Below are positions 17,825-26,265 of a stretch of 64,000 nt of DNA, piece after piece. The stretch is taken from contig LNDQ01000072.1 of assembly GCA_001464695.1 (NCBI GenBank), positions 1 to 64,000 of the forward strand, written 5' to 3'. The notes beneath the pieces are model-generated. The model was given only the letters and a program-made list of their open reading frames with translations, made no database searches and was not told where the DNA came from. How positions within the stretch are numbered: position 1 is the first letter of the stretch; each line of letters opens with the position of its first letter. Origin of the DNA: Betaproteobacteria bacterium Ga0077523. GTDB lineage: Bacteria > Pseudomonadota > Gammaproteobacteria > Burkholderiales > Ga0077523. The position numbers were made by a program, and so were the translations under genes.

Positions 17825-20056
17825 TTACGCCTTCAACTGATCTCCGATCGGCAGCTTGCGAATGCGCTTGCCGGTCGCCGCGTAGACCGCGTTCACGACG
17901 GCGGGGATCGCGGCCGACGTTCCTGGTTCACCGACGCCGCCGGGATGCTCTTGGCTCGGGACCAGATGCACGTCGATCGCCGGCGTCTCGTTGATGCGCA
18001 TGACGCGGTAGTCGTGAAAATTGCTCTGCTGGACACGACCTTCGGCGATGCGCACTTCGCCCCATAGCGCAGCCGTCAGGCCGAACACGATGCCGCCTTC
18101 CATCTGCGCGACGACGATGTCCGGGTTCACGGTAAGCCCGCAGTCGACCGCGCACGTCATGCGCTTCACCTGCACGCCGCCCTCCTGGTCGACGGCCACA
18201 TGCGCCACTTGCGCGATGTAGCTGCCAAATGCATGCAGCAGCGCGATGCCGCGTCCTTCGCCTTTCGGCAGAGCTTCTCCCCAACCGCTCTCGCGGGCGG
18301 CGAGATCGAGGACTGCACGCGCACGCGGGTCGCTCACCAGCCGACGGCGATATTCGAGCGGGTCGACGGCGGCCGCGGCGGCGAGTTCGTCGAGGAACCC
18401 TTCGACCACGAATCCGCCGCGGGTCGGCCCGACGCCGCGCCAGAACGCCGTGGGCACCCCGGGCGGCTCCTGGCGCACGAACTCCGCGCGGAAGTTCGGT
18501 AGGCGGTAGGGCGGTGCGACGGCCACTTCGACAGCATCGATGTCCACCCCCTTCACGGTCGCGACGATGCCGTCGTACCCGATCGCCTGGATCACCCGCA
18601 GGTTCTTCGGAAACAGATCGTTCGCGACCCGCTTGAGGATCGAAGACCCCGTCACCTTGTGGGTCCACGCGACCGGCATCCCTTGCGCATCGAGTCCGGC
18701 CGCGATGCGATCGTGATACGCGGGCCGGTACATGTCGTGTTGCAGATCTTCCTCCCGCGTCCAGACCACTTGCACGGGATGCGCCACCAGCCGGCCGACC
18801 CGCACGGCCTGTTCGATGAAGTCGACCTCCAGGCGCCTGCCGAAGCCGCCGCCCAGCAGATGGTTGTGCACGCGCACGGCTTCCTTCGGCAGACCGGTGA
18901 CTTTCGCCACCGCGTTGAGCGCGAACGTGGGCACCTGGGTGCCGACCCAGATGTCGCACGTGTCCTTGCGCACGTGGACCGTGCAGTTGAGCGGCTCCAT
19001 GGTGGCGTGCGCCAGCATCGGCTGCTGATAGACCGCGTCGATACGGCGTGCCGCGCTGGCCATCGCGGCGGACGGATCGCCCTCCTTGCGCGCCACGGCA
19101 CCCGACTGCTCCGATGCGGTGGCGAGTTGCGCTTCGATCGCGGCGGACGTCAACGCGGCATTCGAACCGGTATCCCAGCGCAAGTCGAGCGCCGCCAAGC
19201 CTTGTTGCGCCGCCCACGTGTTGTCCGCCACGATGGCCACCGCATCGTCGAGCTTCACGATCTGGCGGACTCCGGGCACCACGAGCGCCTTGGTGTCAGC
19301 CACGCCGGTAATCCGTCCGCCGAACACCGGGCATTGCGCGATAACGGCAAATTTCATGTCCGGCAGCCGGACGTCGAGACCGTAGCGGGCCTCACCCGAC
19401 ACCTTGGCCGGGGTATCGAGCCGGGGCAGCGACTTGCCGATCAGCTTGAAGGACGGCGGGTCCTTCAGCGTGACTTTGCCCGGCACCGGAAGGCGCGAGG
19501 CGTCGTCCGCGAGTTCACCGTATGAGAGTGTGCGTCCCGATGCGGCGTGAACGACCTTGCCGTTCTCGGCGCGGCAGGTCGTCGCGTCCACCTTCCAGGT
19601 CGTAGCGGCCGCCGTGATCAGCATGGTGCGCGCCGTCGCACCGGCCCGTCGTAGTTGTTCCCAGTTGCCGCGGACCGAGGTCGAGCCGCCGGTTTCCTGG
19701 ACGCCAAACAGCGGCTCCGCATAGCGCTCGTCGTCGGGCGGGGCGTGCTCCAGCAGGACTTGGGTGGGATCGACCTCGAGTTCTTCCGCGATCAGCATCG
19801 TCATCGCGGTGTACGTACCCTGCCCCATTTCGACCTTGTGCATGACGAGCGTCACGGTGCCGTCACTCGCTATGCGGATAAATGCATCCGGCGCGAATGC
19901 CGCAGCAACGTCGGGCGCGCCGCTCGGCGTCTTCGGCGAGCGCAGACCGAACGCGAGGAGCAGACCGCCGCCGGCTGCAGCGCCCGCAGTGATCCCGAGA
20001 AACTTCCGGCGCGTGATGGCTGGCCTCTTCGGCTGATGTGGGCTCGACGGGTTCAT
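17825..20056 (-). CDS. Tat-exported molybdenum hydroxylase large subunit (isoquinoline oxidoreductase beta-like)
   Basis: A 743-residue molybdopterin-binding subunit of the xanthine-oxidase superfamily, closest in layout to isoquinoline 1-oxidoreductase beta or aldehyde-dehydrogenase-type subunits. A Tat signal, RRKFLG at residues 16-21 followed by GAAAGGGLLLAFG, indicates export of the folded cofactor-loaded protein. Mo-site signatures HLLGGGFGRR, AFWRGVGPTRGG and GGVGEPG are present. Such enzymes need a [2Fe-2S] subunit (IorA type) and often a cytochrome c; neither is adjacent. ATG at 20056 is used because the Tat motif then sits at the normal distance. The DNA just upstream is a leader shared with the oxidase gene at 26115. 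Confidence 0.85.
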   Translation of the reverse strand: MNPSSPHQPKRPAITRRKFLGITAGAAAGGGLLLAFGLRSPKTPSGAPDVAAAFAPDAFIRIASDGTVTLVMHKVEMGQGTYTAMTMLIAEELEVDPTQVLLEHAPPDDERYAEPLFGVQETGGSTSVRGNWEQLRRAGATARTMLITAAATTWKVDATTCRAENGKVVHAASGRTLSYGELADDASRLPVPGKVTLKDPPSFKLIGKSLPRLDTPAKVSGEARYGLDVRLPDMKFAVIAQCPVFGGRITGVADTKALVVPGVRQIVKLDDAVAIVADNTWAAQQGLAALDLRWDTGSNAALTSAAIEAQLATASEQSGAVARKEGDPSAAMASAARRIDAVYQQPMLAHATMEPLNCTVHVRKDTCDIWVGTQVPTFALNAVAKVTGLPKEAVRVHNHLLGGGFGRRLEVDFIEQAVRVGRLVAHPVQVVWTREEDLQHDMYRPAYHDRIAAGLDAQGMPVAWTHKVTGSSILKRVANDLFPKNLRVIQAIGYDGIVATVKGVDIDAVEVAVAPPYRLPNFRAEFVRQEPPGVPTAFWRGVGPTRGGFVVEGFLDELAAAAAVDPLEYRRRLVSDPRARAVLDLAARESGWGEALPKGEGRGIALLHAFGSYIAQVAHVAVDQEGGVQVKRMTCAVDCGLTVNPDIVVAQMEGGIVFGLTAALWGEVRIAEGRVQQSNFHDYRVMRINETPAIDVHLVPSQEHPGGVGEPGTSAAIPAVVNAVYAATGKRIRKLPIGDQLKA

Positions 20057-20200
20057 GGGGTTGTCTCCCGGGTGGATGGGCGTCGCCGGAACAATGGCAT
20101 TGTTTGCGCAAGATCCGTAGGACGTGCGGGCGGCGTCTGGTATCTGCGTACGCAATTGTGTGCCTGTCGCGGCATCGGAGCGCATTCAGAGCGGGGTCTT
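20057..20200 (-). promoter_or_regulatory. conserved leader upstream of Mo hydroxylase gene (copy A)
   Basis: The DNA ahead of the Tat-exported hydroxylase aligns without gaps to the DNA ahead of the ccoN-like gene: 20068-20172 matches 26124-26228, about 69 of 105 positions identical by hand count. The best blocks are CCGGGTGGATG next to the ribosome site, GGTATCTGCGT (20139-20149) and CTGTCGCGG (20164-20172). The start codons lie within 3 bp of the same relative position. A small perfect hairpin, ACAAT-GGC-ATTGT (20091-20103), lies in the variable centre. It may be a regulatory RNA leader, a leader peptide or a shared control region. Confidence 0.5.
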
Positions 20201-20297
20201 GCATCTGAGCATCTGGGCCCCTGTCTCTCCATCGAGCGTCAGTAACACAATGCCGGCTTGTACTCTTGTCCTGACCCGGAGACACAAGGCCGGGCAG

Positions 20298-20813
20298 TCA
20301 AGCGATCGACAAAGCCGTTCTGGAAAGCACTTCTTTCAAGACCATGAAGGTGCGAATCTGTCGGACCCCTGGAAGATACAGAAGCTGCTCGGCATGAAGC
20401 CGGTTGTAGGTCTCGTTGTCCTTGGCTCGCACGAGCATGAAGTAGTCGACCTCGCCGGTGACAACGTGACACTCGAGGCATTGCGGAACCTTCTGAACCG
20501 CCTTCTCGAACTCCGCAAAGGACTCAGGAGTCGAGCGATCCAGGACCACGCCGATGAACACGAGTGTCCCTGCATCGAGCGCCCTGGGATCCAGTAGCGC
20601 CACGATGCGCCTGATGAGGCCGAGCGCCTTCAGCCGTTCTACCCTTCGCAAGCACGCCGGCGGACTCAGGTTCACTTTGTCAGCCAGCTTGACGTTCGAG
20701 ACTGAAGCATCGATCTCGAGAGCCCTGAGGATGGCTCGATCGACACGATCCAGATCGACCGCTATTGGCGGCATCGGCTTCGTAGAGCGTGATTGCACTG
20801 TTGTTGCGCACAT
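20298..20813 (-). CDS. Lrp/AsnC-family transcriptional regulator
   Basis: A 171-residue Lrp/AsnC regulator: winged helix at about residues 20-75 (LDRVDRAILRALEIDASVSN, then LSPPACLRRVERLKALGLI) and a C-terminal RAM ligand-binding domain (LECHVVTGEVDYFMLVRAKD). Members bind amino acids or related metabolites and form octamers on DNA. ATG at 20813 has AGGAG 2-3 bp upstream; the longer frame upstream is not conserved. It is divergent from the exported hydrolase at 21074 across 260 bp, making that gene and itself likely targets. It lies 241 bp upstream of the molybdenum hydroxylase on the same strand. Confidence 0.92.
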   Translation of the reverse strand: MCATTVQSRSTKPMPPIAVDLDRVDRAILRALEIDASVSNVKLADKVNLSPPACLRRVERLKALGLIRRIVALLDPRALDAGTLVFIGVVLDRSTPESFAEFEKAVQKVPQCLECHVVTGEVDYFMLVRAKDNETYNRLHAEQLLYLPGVRQIRTFMVLKEVLSRTALSIA

Positions 20814-21073
20814 GTCTCCTCCCACGAAATTTCGCTCGATCTTGGCCCGACGGGTCGGCTTCGTATTGCATATTCGTCTCGACATTTGCAAGAACGGCTC
20901 TCGAGGTAGTTGCTACGATTTCTCCAGGCTCAATCGACCCATCGCGCTCGGAGTTTCCGGTCGGTGGGCGTGAGAGCTCCGCAACCTCATGGTCACCGCG
21001 ATTGCACGTTTGGCTACCGAGGAATCCCCTTTCGGTCGGTAAACGACCGGTCAAACCTTGAAAGGAGAATGTG

Positions 21074-21862
21074 ATGAAGTCGTTTCTCAAGCTCCCCGTC
21101 GCCGTCGGAGTCATCGGACTTACCGCTCTCGGGACTTCTGGCCCCGTTCATGCCGCCGCCGGCAGTGAGAAGGCCACCATCGTGCTGGTGCATGGCGCTT
21201 TCGCAGATGGCTCCTCCTGGAGCAAGGTCATTCCGAAACTGCAGGCTAAGGGCCTGAACGTCATCTCGGTCCAGAATCCGCTGACGTCGTTGGCCGACGA
21301 TGTGGCAGCGACGCGTCGGGTGCTCGACATGCAAACAGGCCCCGTCGTGCTCGTTGGGCATTCATGGGGCGGCCTCGTGATCACCGACGTCGGTACCCAC
21401 GAGCGCGTGAAGTCGCTGGTGTATGTCGCCTCGTTCGCGCCCTCGGAGGGACAGTCCATCACCGACATGACCAAGGACTATCCGCGCCCGAGCGGCCTGG
21501 ATCACTTGATCGTGGACAAAGAGGGATTCATCACGATGTCCCCGGAAGGGATCTCCAAGCACTTCGCCCAGGACTTGCCGGAGGCGGAAACCCGATTGAT
21601 GGCAGTTACTCAGGGCCCGATTCGGGGAGGGAACTTCGAGGAGAAAGTTACCGCGGCGGCATGGCGGGGCAAGCCGTCCTGGTTCGTGGTCAGCGAAAAG
21701 GATCTCATGATCCAGCCAGCACTCCAGAAGGCCAATGCCGAGCAGATCTCCGCGCGCGTCGTGAGCCTCCCCGCGAGCCACGTGCCGCAGCTGTCCAAGC
21801 CATCGCAAGTGGCGAACGCGATCATTGCGGCGGCTGAAGTGGCGGTAGGCCAGAAGCAGTAG
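21074..21862 (+). CDS. exported alpha/beta hydrolase (salicylate-esterase/EstC-like)
   Basis: A 262-residue serine hydrolase with a cleavable signal ending near PVHA (residue 27), so it is probably periplasmic. Landmarks are the oxyanion region HGAFADGSSW (40-49), the nucleophile elbow GHSWGG with Ser97, and the late His in ASHVPQLSKP. This combination is typical of the small esterase/hydroxynitrile-lyase-like branch. ATG at 21074 is preferred to the in-frame GTG at 21071 given AAAGGAG upstream. It is divergent from an Lrp/AsnC regulator. The natural ester is unknown. Confidence 0.85.
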   Translation: MKSFLKLPVAVGVIGLTALGTSGPVHAAAGSEKATIVLVHGAFADGSSWSKVIPKLQAKGLNVISVQNPLTSLADDVAATRRVLDMQTGPVVLVGHSWGGLVITDVGTHERVKSLVYVASFAPSEGQSITDMTKDYPRPSGLDHLIVDKEGFITMSPEGISKHFAQDLPEAETRLMAVTQGPIRGGNFEEKVTAAAWRGKPSWFVVSEKDLMIQPALQKANAEQISARVVSLPASHVPQLSKPSQVANAIIAAAEVAVGQKQ

Positions 21863-21897
21863 TCCGTTGCGCACCCGTCCTCAATCTTTCGAAGGTT

Positions 21898-22060
21898 TAG
21901 TGGGGGAAGGGGCGTACACCGCCCCCCTCGGCTTCGCCGGGGGAGCACTTGCCGTTGTGGTATCGGCCTTGCGGGTGGGTTCGCCGGAGTGTTGCCCCCA
22001 TCCCAACCTTCCCCCATCTTCGACGGGGGAAGGAGTGCCTCGAGCAGCCGTTTCCTGAAA
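21898..22060. repeat. extragenic palindromic repeat element
   Basis: A ~160-bp element in the 275-bp gap between the convergent hydrolase and CtaG-like genes. It contains GGGGGAAGGGGCG, CCCCTCGGCTTCGCCGGGGG (a dyad), CCGTTGTGGTATCGGCC, GTGGGTTCGCC, TTGCCCCCATCC and a hairpin CCTTCCCCCATC...GACGGGGGAAGG. The same order of modules occurs inside the gene at 17103-17400, so this intergenic copy shows what the element looks like outside coding sequence. Confidence 0.85.
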
Positions 22061-22137
22061 GAAATGGGGTCTTCAACGCAAGCATTCATGTCCCCGATCG
22101 GCACCAGCGTCATGCCTTCTCAATACCGAGGTCGCCA

Positions 22138-22647
22138 TCAACGGGATGAAACCTGTGCCTGGCGCAACAACGGCCGCAGCCGCAAGGCCGCCAATGCGCA
22201 AAGCACGAGTGCCCAGGCCAGCAGGCCGGCGCCGGTCACGAGCTGGTCGTCGATCAGGTAGTTCACGCACAGTTGTGCCTCGGCATCGCGGTACAGCAGC
22301 CCCGCGCTCGCCAGCATCCAGGCGGCGTTGCCGAGGAAGAAGGCCGCCACGACCGGTGACAACCGCTGGCGCCCCCAGGAGAGCAGCACGCCGGCCGCGA
22401 TCCAGCTCGCGTACTTTCCGGTCGCGAACGCGGGCGAGAGCAGGGCCAGGTCCAGCGCGGCAGGGATCATCCAGAATGCGAACACGCAGGAAGCGGCGGT
22501 CGCACCGAACAGACCCTGCACGTCCAGGGACGCCAGTGTGCGTCGGGGTATCCACCGAGCGAGCCACCAGCCCAGGGCGAGCAGCAGCGGAAACTCCAGC
22601 AGCATGTGCAGGCTCATGCGGCTCTCGATGAATGCCAGCGGATTCAT
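22138..22647 (-). CDS. CtaG-like multi-pass membrane protein
   Basis: A 169-residue hydrophobic protein with about four to five membrane segments. The start MNPLAFIESRMSLHMLLEFP and the following LLLALGWWLARW resemble the conserved His-containing helix of CtaG (caa3-type) oxidase assembly proteins, but the protein is shorter than full CtaG. As the last gene of the oxidase operon it is probably an assembly or copper-insertion helper. Its ATG overlaps the stop of the SCO gene as ATGA, so translation is coupled. Family membership is inferred from one motif plus context. Confidence 0.6.
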   Translation of the reverse strand: MNPLAFIESRMSLHMLLEFPLLLALGWWLARWIPRRTLASLDVQGLFGATAASCVFAFWMIPAALDLALLSPAFATGKYASWIAAGVLLSWGRQRLSPVVAAFFLGNAAWMLASAGLLYRDAEAQLCVNYLIDDQLVTGAGLLAWALVLCALAALRLRPLLRQAQVSSR

Positions 22648-23339
22648 CGTCGCGCCGTTGCCAGGCGCTGCGCGGCCGCCACTGCAGAGGACCAGTCGGC
22701 GTAGTCGTAGATGCCGCGAACACGCCCGTCGACATCGATGACATGGATGGCGCCGTTGTGCACGAAGCCGCCCAGGCCGTCGGCGACCACGACGACACCC
22801 AGTTCGCGGAGTGCCCGCCGACCCTCGGACGCAAACACCGGTGCGGCGACAGTCCACCAGGCCGCGTCGGCGCGGAACCGACGCGCATAGGCGCCGAGCC
22901 TGGCGCGGTCGTCACGATCGGGGTCGATGGAGATGGACAGCAGCCCTACGTCCGCGCCGCCGGCGCGCCGCAGCGCCTCCTGGGCCTGGTGGAACTCGAC
23001 GCCCAGGACCTGGCAAACGGATGCGCATTGGGTGTAGATGAAATCCACCAGGCGCACGCGGCCTGTCCCGACCTCGAAGCGCTGGTCGGCTGCATCGCGC
23101 AGCATGGTGGCAGGCAGGTGCAGCCGCCCCTCGCGTGCAGCCTCGCGGCGCAAGGCCTCGAACGTCCAGCGTTCGAAGCCGTCGGTCAAATTTGCCGCAC
23201 CGACCAGAAAACCGGCGACCAGCAGCGCGCAGGCAGCCAGCGTCGGGACCAGAGCGACCTCCTTCACACCGCCAGGCAGTCCGCAGCCATCGACCCGACG
23301 GCGCCGTTCGACGCGCTCGAGCGAATCGCCTTCAGTCAC
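22644..23339 (-). CDS. SCO1/SenC-family copper chaperone
   Basis: A 231-residue membrane-anchored thioredoxin-fold protein that delivers copper to, or reduces, the CuA/CuB sites of haem-copper oxidases. A single membrane anchor lies near residues 28-50, the copper-binding CASVC at 105-109 and the third ligand His at about 194 (GGFVHNGAIHVID). GTG at 23339 is chosen because it overlaps the preceding cytochrome c stop, as is usual in this tightly packed operon; the frame further upstream is antisense-like and unconserved. It sits between a cytochrome c gene and a CtaG-like gene. Confidence 0.88.
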   Translation of the reverse strand: MTEGDSLERVERRRRVDGCGLPGGVKEVALVPTLAACALLVAGFLVGAANLTDGFERWTFEALRREAAREGRLHLPATMLRDAADQRFEVGTGRVRLVDFIYTQCASVCQVLGVEFHQAQEALRRAGGADVGLLSISIDPDRDDRARLGAYARRFRADAAWWTVAAPVFASEGRRALRELGVVVVADGLGGFVHNGAIHVIDVDGRVRGIYDYADWSSAVAAAQRLATARR

Positions 23340-23919
23340 GGGCCGGCAGTTCCTTCTCGCCCGCGAAAGGGGCGGTGCGGTCTTTGTGCGCCTCGCGCGC
23401 CCGGGCCACGGTCTCGACACTGACGGCCGAACTGCTGTTGCCCCACTGCGAACGCACGTAGCTCAGCAATGCAGCGATCTGTTCGTCACCGAGTTGGCTG
23501 CCGAAGGCGGGCATGACACCGTTGTAGGTGGCGCCCTTGACGATCAGTTCACCGGTCATGCCGTGCAGCAGAATGGCTGCTGCAGTGCTGTCCTTGCCGA
23601 GCACCCACTCGCTGCCCGCCAGCGGCGGGAAGACGCCGGGCAATCCCTGCCCGTTGGCCTGGTGGCAGGCCACGCAGAGCGATGCGAAGAGTGCCGCGCC
23701 ATCGACCTTGCCGCTCTCCTTGGCGCCGGACAGCTCAGACGAATCGCGGCCGTCACCCCAATCGGATGGCGTCTCGATGTCGGAGCGGGTGATGTAGACG
23801 ATGCAGAAGCCGAACACCAGCGCGACGAGCGCCAGCATGGGCCAGGGAACCGGACCGGTACCCTCGTACGGGTCGGGGTTCTCGCGTTCTTCCTGCGGGG
23901 AAATGTGGAATTCGCTCAC
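23332..23919 (-). CDS. membrane-anchored monohaem cytochrome c
   Basis: A 195-residue class I cytochrome c with one N-terminal membrane helix (about 26-44), haem motif CVACH at 82-86 and a probable axial Met near residue 136 (YNGVMPAFG). It should face the periplasm and pass electrons to the oxidase catalytic subunit. In ordinary cbb3 oxidases this role falls to the dihaem CcoP; here only one CXXCH is present, so the complex looks reduced. The stop overlaps the GTG of the SCO gene, and its start lies 10 bp after the CcoO-like gene. Confidence 0.88.
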   Translation of the reverse strand: MSEFHISPQEERENPDPYEGTGPVPWPMLALVALVFGFCIVYITRSDIETPSDWGDGRDSSELSGAKESGKVDGAALFASLCVACHQANGQGLPGVFPPLAGSEWVLGKDSTAAAILLHGMTGELIVKGATYNGVMPAFGSQLGDEQIAALLSYVRSQWGNSSSAVSVETVARAREAHKDRTAPFAGEKELPARD

Positions 23920-23929
23920 GGGTGTTCCT

Positions 23930-24538
23930 TCAGCGTGACGCGGCGGCTGCGGGCTGAGGCTGCGCCTGCAAAACCGGATAGCCGTGGTCGAGTGCCTTCA
24001 TGTAGGCCACCAGGTCCAGCGCTTCGTGGCTGGCCACGATGACCTTGCCCGGAGGCGCGAACCCGGAGGGCAGCATGACCTCCACATCGCCGGGATCGAC
24101 CTTGTCCTTGGCCTCGAAGAGGTAGGGGTAACTCGGCATGATGCTGTCAGGCGCGTAGGCACGTGGCTGATAGAGGTGACCCAGGTGCCACTGCTCGCTC
24201 GGCTGGCGGGCGCCGATGTTGAAAAGATCCGGCCCGGTGCGCATGGTCCCGAGCAAGTGGGGCGTGTCGTAGGCATAGTCACCGGCCACACTGGCCCGGC
24301 CCCACCCACGCTCGGTGTCGGGTGCGAAGCTCCTGGCGCGCGGTTGCTGCGAGTGGCAGTAGACGCAACCGTTGGCGATGTAGACCTGACGCCCACGCAA
24401 TTCGGCGCTGGTGTAAGGCTTGAGTCCCTCGAGCGGCGTCGCGTCGCGCACGGTCAGGTAGGGGATGACGACAAGCGCGCCGGTCGCGATGCTCAGCATG
24501 GTCATGCCCCCGGCAAGTAGTCTGGTCTCGCTGTGCAT
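23930..24538 (-). CDS. CcoO/FixO-like monohaem cytochrome c subunit
   Basis: A 202-residue cytochrome c with an N-terminal membrane helix (about 8-28) and haem site CVYCH at 58-62, followed by the CcoO-type signature HSQQPRARSF and GWGRASVAGDYAYDTPHLLG. The axial Met is likely in the segment DSIMPSYPYL. This is the FixO/CcoO component that docks on the catalytic subunit in cbb3 oxidases. ATG at 24538 lies 2 bp beyond the stop of the catalytic-subunit gene; the longer upstream frame is antisense noise. Confidence 0.88.
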   Translation of the reverse strand: MHSETRLLAGGMTMLSIATGALVVIPYLTVRDATPLEGLKPYTSAELRGRQVYIANGCVYCHSQQPRARSFAPDTERGWGRASVAGDYAYDTPHLLGTMRTGPDLFNIGARQPSEQWHLGHLYQPRAYAPDSIMPSYPYLFEAKDKVDPGDVEVMLPSGFAPPGKVIVASHEALDLVAYMKALDHGYPVLQAQPQPAAAASR

Positions 24539-24540
24539 GA

Positions 24541-26115
24541 TCAGAAGTTCCTCAACAGCGCAGGCTGAACACGGCCTGCCGAGCGACCGACAAGCAGCAT
24601 GACGAAGTGGACGACGAAGATCACGTGGCCCACCGCCATCAGCGCACCGCCCACGCTGCGCCACTTGAGATACGGCGCCGTCAGCGTCACCGAATCCATG
24701 AAGGGCCGGCTCCCGTCCAACATGGCCTCACCCTGCAGCCAGCCGCCGATGGTCAGCGACACGAAGTAGATCGTGATGCCGATGGCCGCAAACCAGAAGT
24801 GAGCCGCGATCAGTCCGGGTGAAGGCCACTCGCGGCCCGATACCCGCGGCACGATGAAGTAGATCGCGCCGAAGAACACCATGGTCACGAACCCGTAGAG
24901 CCCCAGGTGGGCGTGGGCGACCGTGAAGTGCGTGAAGTGCGCGACGGCATTGACGATGCGCAGCGCCTCGAAACTGCCCTGGATGGAGCTGGCCGTGTAC
25001 ATCAGGCCGCCGAAGCCGATGAAGCGCAGCGTCGGCGAGGTACGCAGGGCATCGAGGTGGCCCTTCAGCGTCTGGTGCTGGTTCACCGTGAAGGCCAGCA
25101 CGGGAATGATCATCATCATGCTCTGCACGATGGACAGCGAGATGAGCCAGCCGGGCACCGGACCGCCGATGAGGTGGTGGCCGCCCACCTGGCCATAGAA
25201 GAACGCGAGGCCCCAGAACCCCAGCAGCGACAGGTTGTAGCTCTGCACCGGCCGCCCGATGATCTTGGGCAGGAAGTAGTAGACCGACGCCAATGCGAGT
25301 GGCGTGTAGAAGAGGCCCAGCACGTTGTGGCCGAACCACCAGTTCATCGCGGCCTGCTGCACGCCTCGATGCAGTCCTGGCACGTTGGCCACCAGGAAGA
25401 GCACCGGAAACCAGAACAGGGCACAGCCCATGTACCAGACCGACACGTAAAGGTGCTCCACCCGGCGATGGACCAGCGTCAGCACTAGCGGCACGCCCAC
25501 GAGCGCGCCGCCGATGACGAAGAGGATGTCGATCTGCCAGGGAATTTCGAGCCACTCCAGACCGTCGCTCAAGCCCACCGCGATCGCGCCCAGACCCGCG
25601 ATCAGGGCCGCGTTCCACAGTGCCGCGCCGAGAAAGGCGAACGGCGCGCCGACCAACGGGGTCTTCAACAGGCGCGGGATCACGAAGAGCGCGATGCCGA
25701 GGCCGGCCATCGGTGCCCAGCCGTAGGCCACTGCATTCAGGTGAATGGTGCGGATGCGACCGAAGGTCAACCAGGGTTGGTGCGCGAGCCAGTCGGGTTC
25801 GTGCAAGCGGATGGAGGCCGTGAGGCCAGCGGCCGAAGCCACCAGCAGCCACGCGAACGCACAGCAGAAGAAGAAGAACACCAGGGGTGCCGTGGAGGCG
25901 TCGGCGCGGGCGCGATCGACCAGCTCGGCGTTGCCCAGCCCCAAGGCAGTGCCGGCGGCCGGGTCTTCACGGGTGCCGATCTCGCCCGGCGCGAAGATCA
26001 CCTCGGCTGCCTTGGCACTCTTGTCGAACATGCTGCTGCGCTGCGACCAGATGAAGACCAGCAGTGCCGTGACCGACAGGACGAAGGCCGACAGAAGGAT
26101 GGCAACGGTGCTCAA
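24541..26115 (-). CDS. cbb3-like cytochrome c oxidase subunit I with CcoS-like N-terminus
   Basis: A 524-residue haem-copper oxidase catalytic subunit. Metal-ligand motifs are visible in order: RTIHLNAVAYGW (low-spin haem, H125), NWWFGHNVLGLF (CuB), GGHHLIGG (CuB pair) and HFTHFTVAHAHLGLYG (haem ligands). The first ~60 residues (VAILLSAFVLSVTALLVFIW, then a short charged stretch) look like a CcoS-type single-helix segment fused ahead of the CcoN core. TTG at 26115 is chosen because GGAG lies 6 bp upstream and the helix follows; no ATG fits. It heads the operon with two cytochromes c, SCO and CtaG-like protein. Confidence 0.88.
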   Translation of the reverse strand: MSTVAILLSAFVLSVTALLVFIWSQRSSMFDKSAKAAEVIFAPGEIGTREDPAAGTALGLGNAELVDRARADASTAPLVFFFFCCAFAWLLVASAAGLTASIRLHEPDWLAHQPWLTFGRIRTIHLNAVAYGWAPMAGLGIALFVIPRLLKTPLVGAPFAFLGAALWNAALIAGLGAIAVGLSDGLEWLEIPWQIDILFVIGGALVGVPLVLTLVHRRVEHLYVSVWYMGCALFWFPVLFLVANVPGLHRGVQQAAMNWWFGHNVLGLFYTPLALASVYYFLPKIIGRPVQSYNLSLLGFWGLAFFYGQVGGHHLIGGPVPGWLISLSIVQSMMMIIPVLAFTVNQHQTLKGHLDALRTSPTLRFIGFGGLMYTASSIQGSFEALRIVNAVAHFTHFTVAHAHLGLYGFVTMVFFGAIYFIVPRVSGREWPSPGLIAAHFWFAAIGITIYFVSLTIGGWLQGEAMLDGSRPFMDSVTLTAPYLKWRSVGGALMAVGHVIFVVHFVMLLVGRSAGRVQPALLRNF

Positions 26116-26265
26116 TGCGTTCTCCGGTTGGATGCACGTTGCCGCGACGTTGGCACCGCCGGCACCGGACGCCATGCATCCACGGGCGACGGCCGGTATC
26201 TGCGTGCCAATTTGTGCGTCTGTCACGGATCCGGTCTCGAATCCACGCTGATTCGGGGTCCGTGG
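26116..26265 (-). promoter_or_regulatory. conserved leader upstream of oxidase operon (copy B)
   Basis: This is the counterpart of the leader at 20057-20200. Matched blocks are CCGGTTGGATG (26124), GGTATCTGCGT (26195-26205) and CTGTCACGG (26220-26228); spacings between the blocks are identical in both copies (71 and 25 bp). On the transcribed strand GGATGCA can pair with TGCATCC next to the ribosome site, which would occlude it. The function is unknown. Confidence 0.5.
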
